Assembly (NCBI RefSeq): GCF_003385455.1
Contig: NZ_QNUF01000025.1
Coordinates: forward strand, 19,272-83,271
DNA from: Chryseobacterium rhizosphaerae
Lineage (GTDB): Bacteria; Bacteroidota; Bacteroidia; Flavobacteriales; Weeksellaceae
Length of the DNA: 64,000 bases
Direction of reading: 5' to 3'
The notes under the pieces: model-generated
Told to the model about the DNA's origin: nothing
The model's database searches: none
What the model saw: only the letters and a program-made list of their open reading frames with translations
Shown here: positions 24,158 to 33,316 of the stretch, piece by piece
Numbering within the stretch: position 1 is the first letter of the stretch
Layout: every line of letters begins with the position of its first letter
Translations under genes and position numbers: made by a program

Positions 24158-26407
24158 TTATTTAATAATTATTTTTTTACCTGTTTTTTGAGTTGCCGTT
24201 TCTATATACAGAATATATACTCCACCGGGCAGTCCTTTTACATATAGGGTTTTCATAAATTCACCAGCAGGGAAATCCTGAGTACTTTCCTGACGCAGAG
24301 CCTCTTTTCCTGAAGCATCATATAAAGTAAAGGTTACTTTAGAAGACTTTTCAAGATTGAATTTGATATTGAGTTCATCATGTACCGGATTTGGATAAAC
24401 GGCAAGTTCATTTCGTTTTTCTGCATCTGTTTTTTGGGGAGGAACAGGAAGGGCTGCAGCTTTATTAGTTCTTGCCTGTGACTGTGCCTGATACAATAAA
24501 GGAAGTTCTACTCCGGCACCGCAATTGGGATCAATATAAGCGAAGAATTTTGCTCCAGACTCCGTTTCAAAGCCTATCGTATTATTGCCTCCTGATGCGT
24601 CAGGTAATAATTCTACAGACTGAGCTGCTTTATAAGTGACATCTGCCGTATTTTTAATCACATTAGACGCTTTGATATTTTTAGCTGTACCTACAAAATT
24701 AGGAGCGTCTATATTGTCTTTTTCTCTTACCAACACATAAAGATCATCTGAATAACAGAAAGAGACCCCGGAAAGTATCAGCGAAAAATTCTGGTTTCCC
24801 TGCTGAAGATTTCCTTTATGTCTGATGACTACCTGATATAATCCGTCCGGATGATCAACTTCTACTTTTTCAATATTATCTACGGAATTAACAGAATTTC
24901 TTGTAGCTGCTGCCGTATAATTTTGGATTCCTCCTAATTTCCAGGGATAAAAAGTCTGGGTATTTCCAGAATTATCTTTTTTAATAATACTGATGTCCAG
25001 ATCATTGATGAGAGCTGAGGTTTCATCATCCGTATTACTATTTCCTATATTCCCGGCAGGATCTGTCCAGGCCAAAGTAGCTACAAGTGGCTGATTTGAT
25101 TTTCCGGCAACTACATAAAGCCTGTATTCTTTTCCATTCGCCAGATTTTCTTCTTTCACCAATGTGCTTTTATTATTGCTGTAAATCAATTGAGCAGCCC
25201 TCTCTGTATCCATCAAGCCCCAGCCATAAATATAGTCCGGTCCAAAAGTCCCTTTATCATTTGCTGTATGGGCTAAAACAGCTCTAATTGAAGAAGACCA
25301 CATGTAATTAGAATTAAGAGTTTTCCAATATTGTTGTAATAAAGTTATTCCTCCTGCAACAGAAGCAGAGGCAGAAGAGGTTCCATTATAATAGCCATAA
25401 GCCAAATTATAAGTATCTATGGAAGAATAAACATTTTCTCCCTGAGCAGCAATATCCGGCTTGATTCTTCCATCATCAGTAGGTCCATAGCTACTAAAAG
25501 AGGAAATACTAAAGTCTGAGTCTCCATTAGGATTAATATTTTCATTGACCGATGTGACAACTAAAACATTTTTGGCAATACCTCCTCCTTCTAAGAGATC
25601 ATACCCCTGTTTAACAGTCACTTGGGGAACAATGGAAGGATTGATACTTCTTGTATTCCCGGCAGCTTTTACAATCTGAAAGTAAGGAGCATTGTACATG
25701 ATATTATCCCATTCCTGTGCAGTAGTATTGTACTTTCCGAACTGATAAGTTTGCAGATATATTGGATCAAATCCGTAACTATTATTGGCAATTAGCATTT
25801 TATCCAAAGCTTCTATGGTCATTTCTTCTGTATCGTTGACCCAATCATAGGCTTTAGAAGTAGCATCATAAGCAATGCCGGTAGCATTTGGGTTACTGGT
25901 GTTATTACCAATCAGTGTCCCCGCAATATGAGTACTGTGACGGGAAATAGCTGGATTTTGACTGGCATTATATGAAATCTTCCCCACCAATAATTGATGA
26001 GTAAGTCTTGGCTTAGAATAATCCCATTGGCCAATAATCATTCCCTGCCCGGAAATATTCAGTCCCAACCCTTGCCCTGGGTAGAACTTATTTGCCTTAA
26101 TTCGTTTGGAAGGACCGGCATTTAATGTTGTGTAATACACTGGACGCCCTTGTTCATCTTCATTAATCAATTGTTTAACGTTCTCACCTTCTACTATAAT
26201 TTCTTTAAAACCCTGAGCTTTTAAGCGGTTAATAGCCAATATTCTCTGTGCAGATTGTTTTTCTTTTACAGCAATGATATTTTGCAGTGCCATTTTCTTT
26301 TCTGCAGGAAAATCGTTACTTTCGATTACTTGAGCTATGACATTCGAATATTGAAAAAATAAAATGGCAATGCCAAGACCATATTTATAGGTTATTGCTG
26401 ATTTCAT
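24158..26407 (-). CDS. Subtilisin-like (S8) serine protease with T9SS sorting tail
   Basis: 749 residues. Signal peptide is followed by a propeptide-like segment to about residue 105. The catalytic triad is visible: Asp129 in GQWDYSKP, His160 in RHSTHIAGT, Ser344 in GTSSASAS (the usual Pro after Ala is Ser here). The oxyanion Asn is in AAGN (251). A P-domain-like beta region lies near 430-560, and the C-terminal sorting domain starts at VYPNPVHDELNI. Secreted by T9SS. It is the only enzyme in the toxin operon, which makes processing or activation of the giant toxin or its companions a reasonable inference. The gaps to its neighbours are 7 and 12 bp. Confidence 0.9.
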   Translation of the reverse strand: MKSAITYKYGLGIAILFFQYSNVIAQVIESNDFPAEKKMALQNIIAVKEKQSAQRILAINRLKAQGFKEIIVEGENVKQLINEDEQGRPVYYTTLNAGPSKRIKANKFYPGQGLGLNISGQGMIIGQWDYSKPRLTHQLLVGKISYNASQNPAISRHSTHIAGTLIGNNTSNPNATGIAYDATSKAYDWVNDTEEMTIEALDKMLIANNSYGFDPIYLQTYQFGKYNTTAQEWDNIMYNAPYFQIVKAAGNTRSINPSIVPQVTVKQGYDLLEGGGIAKNVLVVTSVNENINPNGDSDFSISSFSSYGPTDDGRIKPDIAAQGENVYSSIDTYNLAYGYYNGTSSASASVAGGITLLQQYWKTLNSNYMWSSSIRAVLAHTANDKGTFGPDYIYGWGLMDTERAAQLIYSNNKSTLVKEENLANGKEYRLYVVAGKSNQPLVATLAWTDPAGNIGNSNTDDETSALINDLDISIIKKDNSGNTQTFYPWKLGGIQNYTAAATRNSVNSVDNIEKVEVDHPDGLYQVVIRHKGNLQQGNQNFSLILSGVSFCYSDDLYVLVREKDNIDAPNFVGTAKNIKASNVIKNTADVTYKAAQSVELLPDASGGNNTIGFETESGAKFFAYIDPNCGAGVELPLLYQAQSQARTNKAAALPVPPQKTDAEKRNELAVYPNPVHDELNIKFNLEKSSKVTFTLYDASGKEALRQESTQDFPAGEFMKTLYVKGLPGGVYILYIETATQKTGKKIIIK

Positions 26408-26419
26408 ATCTTAAAATAT

Positions 26420-27049
26420 TTAACGATAATCATGCTCCAGTTTTTCTATGCGCTTTTGGAGCTTGTCAGTGATTTCGTTTTGGTTGGTAATCTGATTATC
26501 TAATTCTGAACTTTGTTGAGTAAGGTCCTCATTCCTCTTGTTAAGATCTATTGTGTAAAGTGTTAGCTCCTCTATCTTAGCTAGAAGCCTAGCTTTCATC
26601 TCTCCAAGTTCAATTCCGTTTTTTGCCACTTCTTCCGCAGATGGAATATTTGGTAAATTCCCTTTTTCCTGAATATATTTTTCTACTTCTTCTAATCTTA
26701 GAAGTTGATAATCGGATCTGAGAACATAATCTGCCCAATCATTATCGGAGGCAATATTTAATTTTATTTTTTCTGCTTTAACACCTCCTTTTACAAAAAG
26801 CCTGTAGCCAGAGCAACCTGTACATGAAAAATTAGAAAATCCGATACCTGCTGTACCTCCTATTCCCAATTGCATTGCTTCCACTCCATCTGTTTTTAAA
26901 AACAGACTCTGAGAATCTGTAGTTCCTAAAAAATGGGCATCAGAACTGGTACCGGCATTTCCTCTAACACTCCAATATTTTATAGGTGCTAGTTGCGAAT
27001 AGGCATATTGAAAGAACATTATGCATATTAAAAAACTATATTTATTCAT
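26420..27049 (-). CDS. Coiled-coil tail-fibre-like protein
   Basis: 209 residues with signal peptide (MNKYSFLICIMFFQYAYSQ). A beta region SVRGNAGTSSDAHFLGTTD follows, then CTGCSGYRLFVKGG, then WADYVLRSDYQLLRLEEVE, GNLPNIPSAEEVAKNGIEL and a long coiled coil to the end. This N-terminal beta, LEEVE..LPNIPSA, coiled-coil layout is widespread in Bacteroidota tail-fibre-like secreted proteins. Its C-terminal half is paralogous to that of the next gene upstream. ATG overlaps the upstream stop by one base. Possible trimeric surface fibre or toxin partner; function not established. Confidence 0.75.
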   Translation of the reverse strand: MNKYSFLICIMFFQYAYSQLAPIKYWSVRGNAGTSSDAHFLGTTDSQSLFLKTDGVEAMQLGIGGTAGIGFSNFSCTGCSGYRLFVKGGVKAEKIKLNIASDNDWADYVLRSDYQLLRLEEVEKYIQEKGNLPNIPSAEEVAKNGIELGEMKARLLAKIEELTLYTIDLNKRNEDLTQQSSELDNQITNQNEITDKLQKRIEKLEHDYR

Positions 27050-29106
27050 TATTTTAAGATATTAGAGTTAATACTTTTCTTATTTCCAATTCTTTCCAAA
27101 CCTTCTACTTTTTTCAAAAGAATTTTGATCACTTTCTCTCTATTCTTTACATGTCCTCCTAGCTCAGCGTTCTTTTGATGAAGCTCAATATTCTTTTTAT
27201 TCAGATCTATAGTATAAAGTGTGAGTTCTTCAATTTTTTCTAATAATCTGGCATCCATTTCCGCAAGATCAATTCCTTCTTTCACAACTTCAGCAGCAGA
27301 AGGAATATTAGGCAGATGCCCTTTATCAAGTATATACCTTTCCACTTCTTCTAAGTTCAGAAGTTGATAATTCGGATAGAATACATGATCTGCCCATCCA
27401 TTGGCAGAAGCAACCTCTACTTTTACTTTTTCTGTTTTAATTCCGTCCTTTACAAAAAGTCTATAATTGGTACAATCAGCACATGAAAGGTTCTTTGTTC
27501 CCATTCCAATCTTGCCATTAGCGTCTATACGCATATTTTCTACATTATTAGTTTTGAAAACCAAACTTTGCTTATCTGTGGTTCCTATAAAATTTGCACT
27601 AGGATCAGTATCAGCATTTCCGCTAAGGCTCCAATTATTGTTACCAGTGCAGGCGCCTTCATAGCATAATGATTGAACGGTATCTAGCAACATATGAACT
27701 GCTGCGTTGGTAGGACTTGATACTTCAATAATAATTTTGGCTTCTGTACCTGGATTTCCGGAAATTTTATAAGAGTTCCTTCCATTATAATTTATAGTGG
27801 CAGGGCTTGGAAAATTCTGAAAACTCATCAAAACTCCATTAGCATCAAATAATCTTACCCCTACATTCGTCCCTTTCCATTCAGAAACTGGGATATAAAT
27901 AGTATAATCCTGTTTGTTCCGATCTATACAGATTCCACCAGCTTTTGTCACACATCCTTTTTGTTTCTCAAAATCATTCCATTGGTCTTGAGGTAAAGCA
28001 TCCAATATTTTTGATACTGGTACATCCTGAGAACTGCCTATCTCAAATGTCAGAGGCTGATCCCAAACTTGCTGTCCATTAATATCCCCAGCACCTATAC
28101 CTTTAAAATAATAATACTGTATACCATTTGACGTGACCTTCGGCAGCGATTGGATACTATATCCTTGACTTGTAGATAACGTACCATCTTTAAAATAACT
28201 TTTGAATATAATATCAGTTCCTTTCCATTGGCTCACAGGAATAAGCATTTCTGCCCAACCGTTATGCAAACGGTTAAAACAAACTTTAGCTTTAGCAACA
28301 CCACAAAAACCTGTTGTTCCTGCAGTATTCCATTGATCCTGAGGTAAAGCATCCAATATTTTTGATACGGCAACATCCTGAGAACTGCCTATCTCAAATG
28401 TCAAAGGCTGATCCCAAACTTGTTGTCCATTAATATCCCCGGCACCTTTTCCCTTAAAATAATAGTATTGTACACCATTTGATGTGATCTTCGGCAGCGA
28501 TTGGGTACTATACCCTTGACTTGTAGATAGCGTACCATCTTTAAAATAACTTTTGAATTTAATACTAGTATCCTTCCATTGACTCACAGGGATAAGTATT
28601 TCTACCCAGCCATTGTGCAAACGGTTAAAGCAAACTTCAGCTTTAGCAACACCACAAAAACCTGTTGTTCCTGCAGTATTCCACTGATCCTGAGGTAAGG
28701 CATCCAGTGTCTTTGATATTGCTGTATCCTGAGGACTGCTTACTTCATAAGTCAACGTCTGATTCCAAATTGGTTGGCCATTAATATCACCTCCACCCTG
28801 TGCCTTAAGATAGTAATACTGTATACCATTTGAGGTTATTTTTGGCAACGATTGGGTAGTATAGCCTTGACTTGTATATAGAGAACCATTTGTAAGGTAG
28901 CTTTTAAATCTGACAGTAGTATCATTCCACTGACTTACTGGGATAAGTATCTCTACCCAACCGTTATGTAAGCGATTAAAACAGACTTCAGCAAAAGCTT
29001 TAGATGAGCTAACCTCATTATTTACAGCTTTACTACTCATATTATGAGCTTGAATAAAAAAACAATAGAAGCTCAATAGAAAAGTGATAAAAAAGTTTCT
29101 TTTCAT
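27049..29106 (-). CDS. Secreted repeat protein with tail-fibre-like C-terminus
   Basis: 685 residues from the ATG at 29106, which opens a clear signal peptide (MKRNFFITFLLSFYCFFIQA). The frame extends upstream to 29259 but that part has no signal character. Three near-identical repeats of about 117 residues (CFNRLHNGWVEILIPVSQW, YYYFKGKGAGDINGQ, LDALPQDQWNTAGTTGFCG) are followed by a divergent fourth (CIDRNKQDYTIYIPVSEW) and then the NADTDPSANFIGTTD..LPNIPSA coiled-coil module shared with the next gene. The repeats could be carbohydrate-binding modules (CBM56-like spacing of aromatic residues), which is tentative. It is the first gene of the five-gene toxin operon. Confidence 0.78.
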   Translation of the reverse strand: MKRNFFITFLLSFYCFFIQAHNMSSKAVNNEVSSSKAFAEVCFNRLHNGWVEILIPVSQWNDTTVRFKSYLTNGSLYTSQGYTTQSLPKITSNGIQYYYLKAQGGGDINGQPIWNQTLTYEVSSPQDTAISKTLDALPQDQWNTAGTTGFCGVAKAEVCFNRLHNGWVEILIPVSQWKDTSIKFKSYFKDGTLSTSQGYSTQSLPKITSNGVQYYYFKGKGAGDINGQQVWDQPLTFEIGSSQDVAVSKILDALPQDQWNTAGTTGFCGVAKAKVCFNRLHNGWAEMLIPVSQWKGTDIIFKSYFKDGTLSTSQGYSIQSLPKVTSNGIQYYYFKGIGAGDINGQQVWDQPLTFEIGSSQDVPVSKILDALPQDQWNDFEKQKGCVTKAGGICIDRNKQDYTIYIPVSEWKGTNVGVRLFDANGVLMSFQNFPSPATINYNGRNSYKISGNPGTEAKIIIEVSSPTNAAVHMLLDTVQSLCYEGACTGNNNWSLSGNADTDPSANFIGTTDKQSLVFKTNNVENMRIDANGKIGMGTKNLSCADCTNYRLFVKDGIKTEKVKVEVASANGWADHVFYPNYQLLNLEEVERYILDKGHLPNIPSAAEVVKEGIDLAEMDARLLEKIEELTLYTIDLNKKNIELHQKNAELGGHVKNREKVIKILLKKVEGLERIGNKKSINSNILK
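27950..28995 (-). repeat. Three tandem coding repeats of about 351 bp
   Basis: The segment CAAACGGTTAAA(A/G)CAAAC recurs near 28270 and 28620, with a diverged form near 28970, so the period is about 351 bp (117 codons). Nucleotide identity between units 2 and 3 is visibly higher than between units 1 and 2, suggesting recent duplication. Confidence 0.85.
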
Positions 29107-29719
29107 ATTATTTGTGGTATTTAATTTAAAATTAATATCTGGCTCTAAATTTTTAGTTTCAATAAGTATTGTAAGAATATCTGTACTTATGTTTGAAACT
29201 ATTTGTACTTTTTTGTAGGCATTCAAGGAAAGATATGATTGTATATTATGTCCTATCACAACTTTTCCTTCCGAACTGACTCATATTGTTTCGATATTTT
29301 TGGCTTTAATTACCATATGCCTATTATCAGGAATTTCACCATGTTTCATAACAAGATTTATTTTCGGATTAGGGTTATTACATTCACCGGATTTATGTCT
29401 GGAAATAGGTAAAAGAAAAGGTAAGACTAGATAAAAAAGGTCTTAGTCCTTTTGCCATGTAAAAGAATAATGGACAAGTATGGCAATGCTTTTAAATTTT
29501 TGTGTTTTCATTGTGCTTTTTGTTTTGAATAAAGCTATAATAAACCTCGGTTTCTATCCAAATTTATGGTATACACACTCTATCAAATTTATAAATACAG
29601 TCAGTAAAAACATAAAATACTTGTGTAAAAAAACATATTACCAATTTACAAATAATTAAAAATCAAACAATTGTCAAATCAAATCAATTTTGTACTTTTA
29701 TAAAAATTAATTCAACACC
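29107..29719. other. Divergent intergenic region upstream of the toxin operon
   Basis: 613 bp, AT-rich, with no credible gene. It must hold the minus-strand operon promoter. I found only TAGTTTCA-type approximations to the -7 box and no well-spaced TTG. An imperfect hairpin AAAAGGTAAGAC...GTCTTAGTCCTTTT lies near 29418-29455. Confidence 0.5.
29671..29700 (+). promoter_or_regulatory. Bacteroidota-type promoter of the AraC-like gene
   Basis: TTG at 29671-29673, 19-bp spacer, TACTTTTA at 29693-29700, 20 bp before the ATG at 29720. It matches TTG-N19-TAnnTTTG in all but the last base. Confidence 0.6.
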
Positions 29720-30520
29720 ATGAGAGTTTTTTTATCCGTTTTGTTTCTATCGGTCATTTCTTTTCAGGGCTTTATGCGAAGCTCTTTTGAGAGCTTATAT
29801 GCTTCCTTTGAAAAGAAAAATAAAAACATATACAGTAGATCAGCAACCCACACAAAACCACCCTTACAAGATCAAATAATATGGCATAAGGAACTGGAAA
29901 AAGCAAATAAAGAAAACTCAAACCTGAAACAATCCCATGCCTGGGAAAAGAGACTATATTCTGTAACGATAGTAACTACGTTGATTATTCTCGCCGGCCT
30001 TATGCATCTGGTCTTTACAACACATATGAAAAAGAAATACTATAAGGGTCTTTATCTTCAGGAAATAAAAAAACAAAAAGTACAAAACAATTTCCACAGA
30101 GCAGAAACAATCTTACATAGTGAAGAGAATATTTTTGAACTTACGGAGATTAATCCTTTAATTGTTGAAAACATCCTTCACTCTCTTGAAATTTTTGAAA
30201 AGGAAAAAAAATATCTGGATAAGAATGCATCATTATCTAATTTGGCTAAAGAATGCGGTACCAATACATCCTATATGTCAAAAGTAGTCAATCATTATAA
30301 AAAGCAGAACTTCTCTTCATATCTTAATGATTTACGATTAAACTACGCTGCAGAATTATGGCAAAAACACCCTAAACTGCGTTACAAAAGTATTCAGGGA
30401 ATGGCAGATATGACAGGTTTCAATACAGCCCAAAGTTTCTCTAAAAAATTTAACGAAAAATATAAAATATCCCCTACTCATTTTCTAAAAAATCTCAACC
30501 AAAATATCAAAACAAGCTAA
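29720..30520 (+). CDS. Membrane-anchored AraC-family regulator
   Basis: 266 residues. N-terminal hydrophobic segment (residues 1-20), a short extracytoplasmic part of about 70 residues, a membrane helix near 84-106 (VTIVTTLIILAGLMHLVF), then a basic linker and a C-terminal AraC DNA-binding domain (SLSNLAKECGTNTSYMSKVVN, then GMADMTGFNTAQSFSKKFNEKY..SPTHF). Many Flavobacteriia regulators of this type carry TPR repeats before the membrane helix. Here that part is reduced to one helix, so the sensor is minimal or acts through a partner. Divergent from the 17-kb toxin operon and the nearest regulator to it. Confidence 0.85.
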   Translation: MRVFLSVLFLSVISFQGFMRSSFESLYASFEKKNKNIYSRSATHTKPPLQDQIIWHKELEKANKENSNLKQSHAWEKRLYSVTIVTTLIILAGLMHLVFTTHMKKKYYKGLYLQEIKKQKVQNNFHRAETILHSEENIFELTEINPLIVENILHSLEIFEKEKKYLDKNASLSNLAKECGTNTSYMSKVVNHYKKQNFSSYLNDLRLNYAAELWQKHPKLRYKSIQGMADMTGFNTAQSFSKKFNEKYKISPTHFLKNLNQNIKTS

Positions 30521-30637
30521 AATTACCAAAGCAAAAAACACCCAATTCTCCTTTTATTTATATTAGTTCCAAATAAATTAAATTCATTATATCCATTGTC
30601 ATAAATATTTAATAATTTAGCCTAATATTTTAAACAA

Positions 30638-31519
30638 ATGGGACTATTCCTTAAACCAATTGATGTAGTAGATGACATTTCACAAGAAGATTTCCGTGAG
30701 AAGTATCTAAAGCCATGTAAGCCAGTGGTAATCAAGAATATGGCTAAAAAGTGGCCTGCCTATCAAAAATGGACAATGGAGTACATGAAAGAGGTCGTAG
30801 GTGATGTGACTGTCCCTTTATATGACAGTGCTAAAGCTGATCCTGCAGCCCCCATCAACACCCCTACTACCAAAATGAAATTCGCAGACTATATTGATTT
30901 GATTCAACGGGAGCCTACCGATCTGAGAATTTTCTTTTTTGACCCTATTAAATTTGCACCCAAATTACTGGATGATTATATCCCACCCAAAAATCTGATG
31001 GGAGGATTTTTGGACAAATATCCAAGTATGTTCTTTGGAGGAAAAGGTTCTGTAACCTTCCTTCATTATGATATAGACATGCCTCATATTTTCCATACTC
31101 ATTTTAACGGAAGAAAGCATGTTCTTCTTTTTGAATACAAATGGAAAACCCGTTTGTATAAGCTCCCTTATGCAACATATGCTTTGGAAGATTATGATAT
31201 TGCCAATCCTGATTTTGAAAAATTTCCGGCACTGGATGGGATTGAAGGAATTGAATGTTATCTGGAACATGGAGATACTTTATTCATGCCTACCGGTTGG
31301 TGGCACTGGATGAAATACCTGGATGGATCTTTCTCTATCTCTCTTCGTGCATGGGACAAAAGCTGGGCTGTAAAGGCACATTCTCTTTGGAATCTGACCG
31401 TTCAGCGAAACTTTGATAATTTCATGAAGGGACGCTATAAAAAGAGATATATGGACTGGAAAGAAAGAAAGGCTGTGGAGAGAGCTCATATAGCCCTAAA
31501 AAAAGGACTGCCAAAATAA
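30638..31519 (+). CDS. JmjC-like cupin (cupin_8) oxygenase
   Basis: 293 residues of the cupin_8/JmjC superfamily of 2-oxoglutarate Fe(II) oxygenases. The iron ligands are visible as HYDID (His-x-Asp, near residues 147-149) and the distal His in PTGWWHWM (near 226). CKPVVIKNMAKKWPA is the typical N-terminal strand, and GKGSVTFLHYD precedes the metal site. Family members hydroxylate proteins or small molecules, but the substrate here is unknown. Cytoplasmic. Followed by a long terminator hairpin, so probably monocistronic. Confidence 0.87.
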   Translation: MGLFLKPIDVVDDISQEDFREKYLKPCKPVVIKNMAKKWPAYQKWTMEYMKEVVGDVTVPLYDSAKADPAAPINTPTTKMKFADYIDLIQREPTDLRIFFFDPIKFAPKLLDDYIPPKNLMGGFLDKYPSMFFGGKGSVTFLHYDIDMPHIFHTHFNGRKHVLLFEYKWKTRLYKLPYATYALEDYDIANPDFEKFPALDGIEGIECYLEHGDTLFMPTGWWHWMKYLDGSFSISLRAWDKSWAVKAHSLWNLTVQRNFDNFMKGRYKKRYMDWKERKAVERAHIALKKGLPK

Positions 31520-31533
31520 GTAATAAACTCATT

Positions 31534-31573
31534 AAAAAACAGGTTGAAAGAAGCTTCTTTCAGCCTGTTTTTG
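31534..31573. terminator. Intrinsic terminator
   Basis: AAAACAGGTTGAAAGAAG and CTTCTTTCAGCCTGTTTT form a stem of about 18 bp with one mismatch, followed by T residues. Confidence 0.85.
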
Positions 31574-31590
31574 TATTATAACTGAAAATC

Positions 31591-31667
31591 TCTTTACTCT
31601 TTACTCTTTACTCTTTACTCTTTACTCTTTACTCTTTATTCTTTATTCTTTATTCTTTATTCTTTAA
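31591..31667. repeat. Heptanucleotide tandem repeat (TCTTTAC/TCTTTAT)
   Basis: Eleven head-to-tail 7-bp units: six TCTTTAC, four TCTTTAT, one TCTTTAA. Intergenic, 90 bp before the ATG of the membrane protein gene. The block order (all C units, then all T units) indicates slippage expansion from each variant. Confidence 0.95.
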
Positions 31668-31756
31668 TACACAATTTTACTTTTATCCATCATATCAATT
31701 AAAATTTTATTTAAATTGCATAGACAAACTATTTCCTCATTCTTTATTTGGTCTAT

Positions 31757-32470
31757 ATGTTTGAAAAACTCATTGATAGCTTCGAGAAACTCTGTCTCCA
31801 GATTATTATCGAAATACTATTGGTTCCGGTAACTATCTTTAAATTGTTTCAGGAGCCCAGGCGTTGCTATGATTTTTCTGTACATGAAATGGAAAAAGAA
31901 GAAACGGAACGCTTCCAGGATTATTTATCGCCAATCAAACTTTCGGTATATACCTCTGTCATTATTTCTGTATTGCTGATGGATTATGGTGGTGAACAAA
32001 GTTTTATTTCCAAGATCAAAGGATTAAGTATGGTGGAAAAAGCCTTATTTATATTCCTGATCAATAATTTTACAGCGGTATTATTCAGTGTGATATTATT
32101 ATGGTATAAAAAAGAAAAGGTAAATACACCTACTTTTCGTACATTACTGTTTTCTTTCATCTACACAACTGTTTATACCTCTACTCCATTCTTTTTACTC
32201 ATTCTTTCGGCTATGTTTCTTGGGCAGACGGTTAATGTACAGGCCTACCTGGGCCATCTTGAAAAACTGGAAACCTATGGAGCCAGGGATTATGCATTTT
32301 TTATTGTTTTCTTAGTATTTACCATTATAGGACTTATCGGTCTTTTTAAACTGTTCAAAGCCCTGCATTATATCCTGAAAGAAAACTTCCGTTATCATCC
32401 GTATATAGTATGGATCTTTACTTTACTGTTTTTTATTATTCAGCTTTATTATGCAAGAGGATTTATTTAA
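31757..32470 (+). CDS. Integral membrane protein, Yip1-like layout
   Basis: 237 residues from the ATG at 31757. Hydrophobic segments near residues 55-70, 90-115, 128-155, 180-205 and 215-235 give four to five membrane helices, with a charged cytoplasmic N-terminus (EPRRCYDFSVHEMEKEE). The layout resembles Yip1/YIF1-like bacterial membrane proteins; no catalytic motif is seen. The heptanucleotide repeat lies in its upstream region and could affect its expression (inference). Confidence 0.7.
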   Translation: MFEKLIDSFEKLCLQIIIEILLVPVTIFKLFQEPRRCYDFSVHEMEKEETERFQDYLSPIKLSVYTSVIISVLLMDYGGEQSFISKIKGLSMVEKALFIFLINNFTAVLFSVILLWYKKEKVNTPTFRTLLFSFIYTTVYTSTPFFLLILSAMFLGQTVNVQAYLGHLEKLETYGARDYAFFIVFLVFTIIGLIGLFKLFKALHYILKENFRYHPYIVWIFTLLFFIIQLYYARGFI

Positions 32471-32616
32471 AAATTATTTAAAGTAGATTCTCGCCTTTTA
32501 TCTAGATCAACACCTAATTCGTCTGGGGGTTACTTTTTGTGTGCAACAGCAGTACCTTCCGTTCAAAAAAACATGTAAGATATCAATCAAACACACCAGT
32601 CTGTTCATATTTTCTT

Positions 32617-32624
32617 TACATTTG
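32617..32624 (+). promoter_or_regulatory. -7 promoter element of the TetR gene
   Basis: TACATTTG, a perfect TAnnTTTG, 17 bp before the ATG. No clear TTG at the usual distance. Confidence 0.45.
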
Positions 32625-32641
32625 CAGGAAAGCCACAATCA

Positions 32642-33184
32642 ATGTCCAGACCTCGCGAAAGAATCGTAAGTACAGCTATGGTCCTTTTTCATCAACAAGG
32701 CTATAACAGTACCGGTATCAATCAGATTATTGAAGAAGCAGGTGTATCCAAAGCAAGCTTCTACCAACATTTTAAGTCTAAAGACGATCTATGCATCGAA
32801 TTTTTTAATAAAAGATTTGACTATTGGGTCTCCGAGTTGGAAAACTTTATATCTGATGCCCAGACCATGGAAGAAAAATTCATGAAATCATTTGATTTTT
32901 TGATTTATATGAATGAGAAAGAAGATTTCAGGGGATGTAGTTTCTTAAATATCATGTCTGAAATACCAGTTGATAAGACAGAAATTCATCATGTAATCCG
33001 GGATCACAAGGGTAAATTGAGAGATTGTTTCAATAAAGACCTTAAGAATGATATTTTATCAGCCCATATTTACCTTCTTTTCGAAAGCTCAATACTTACC
33101 AGCCAGCTCTATAGATCAAACGAATTAATAGAAAAATCCAAACTCATCCTAAAAGATTTGCTTCAGTCTTCCACTTTAAAATAA
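32642..33184 (+). CDS. TetR-family transcriptional regulator
   Basis: 180 residues. The N-terminal helix-turn-helix (RERIVSTAMVLFHQQGYNSTGINQIIEEAGVSKASFYQHFKSK, given here in two parts: helix 1-2 at residues 4-30, recognition helix at 35-48) is classical TetR. The C-terminal ligand domain includes CSFLNIMSE and resembles regulators of electrophile or quinone stress genes. It lies 174 bp ahead of the ECF41 sigma factor and azoreductase genes on the same strand, and is probably their repressor or part of the same response (inference). Confidence 0.88.
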   Translation: MSRPRERIVSTAMVLFHQQGYNSTGINQIIEEAGVSKASFYQHFKSKDDLCIEFFNKRFDYWVSELENFISDAQTMEEKFMKSFDFLIYMNEKEDFRGCSFLNIMSEIPVDKTEIHHVIRDHKGKLRDCFNKDLKNDILSAHIYLLFESSILTSQLYRSNELIEKSKLILKDLLQSSTLK

Positions 33185-33316
33185 GGAAACAACATAGTAT
33201 GCATTATAAATTTTGGCTAAAGCCAGTGGAGTATTTTATACCGAGAGCGGACTAAAGTCAACTCCTACTAGATCATTCGTTGTCTGATATTTTTTTATCT
33301 TTTTTTAATGAAAACC

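Noticed and set aside
27950..28995. CRISPR-like or mobile repeat
   Set aside because: The repeats are in-frame 117-codon protein domains inside one gene.
12362..29106. Prophage or contractile tail-like injection system
   Set aside because: Fibre-like coiled coils are present, but there are no sheath, tube, baseplate, terminase, integrase or capsid genes. The T9SS tails explain export better.
31591..31667. CRISPR array
   Set aside because: Head-to-tail 7-bp units without spacers or nearby cas genes.
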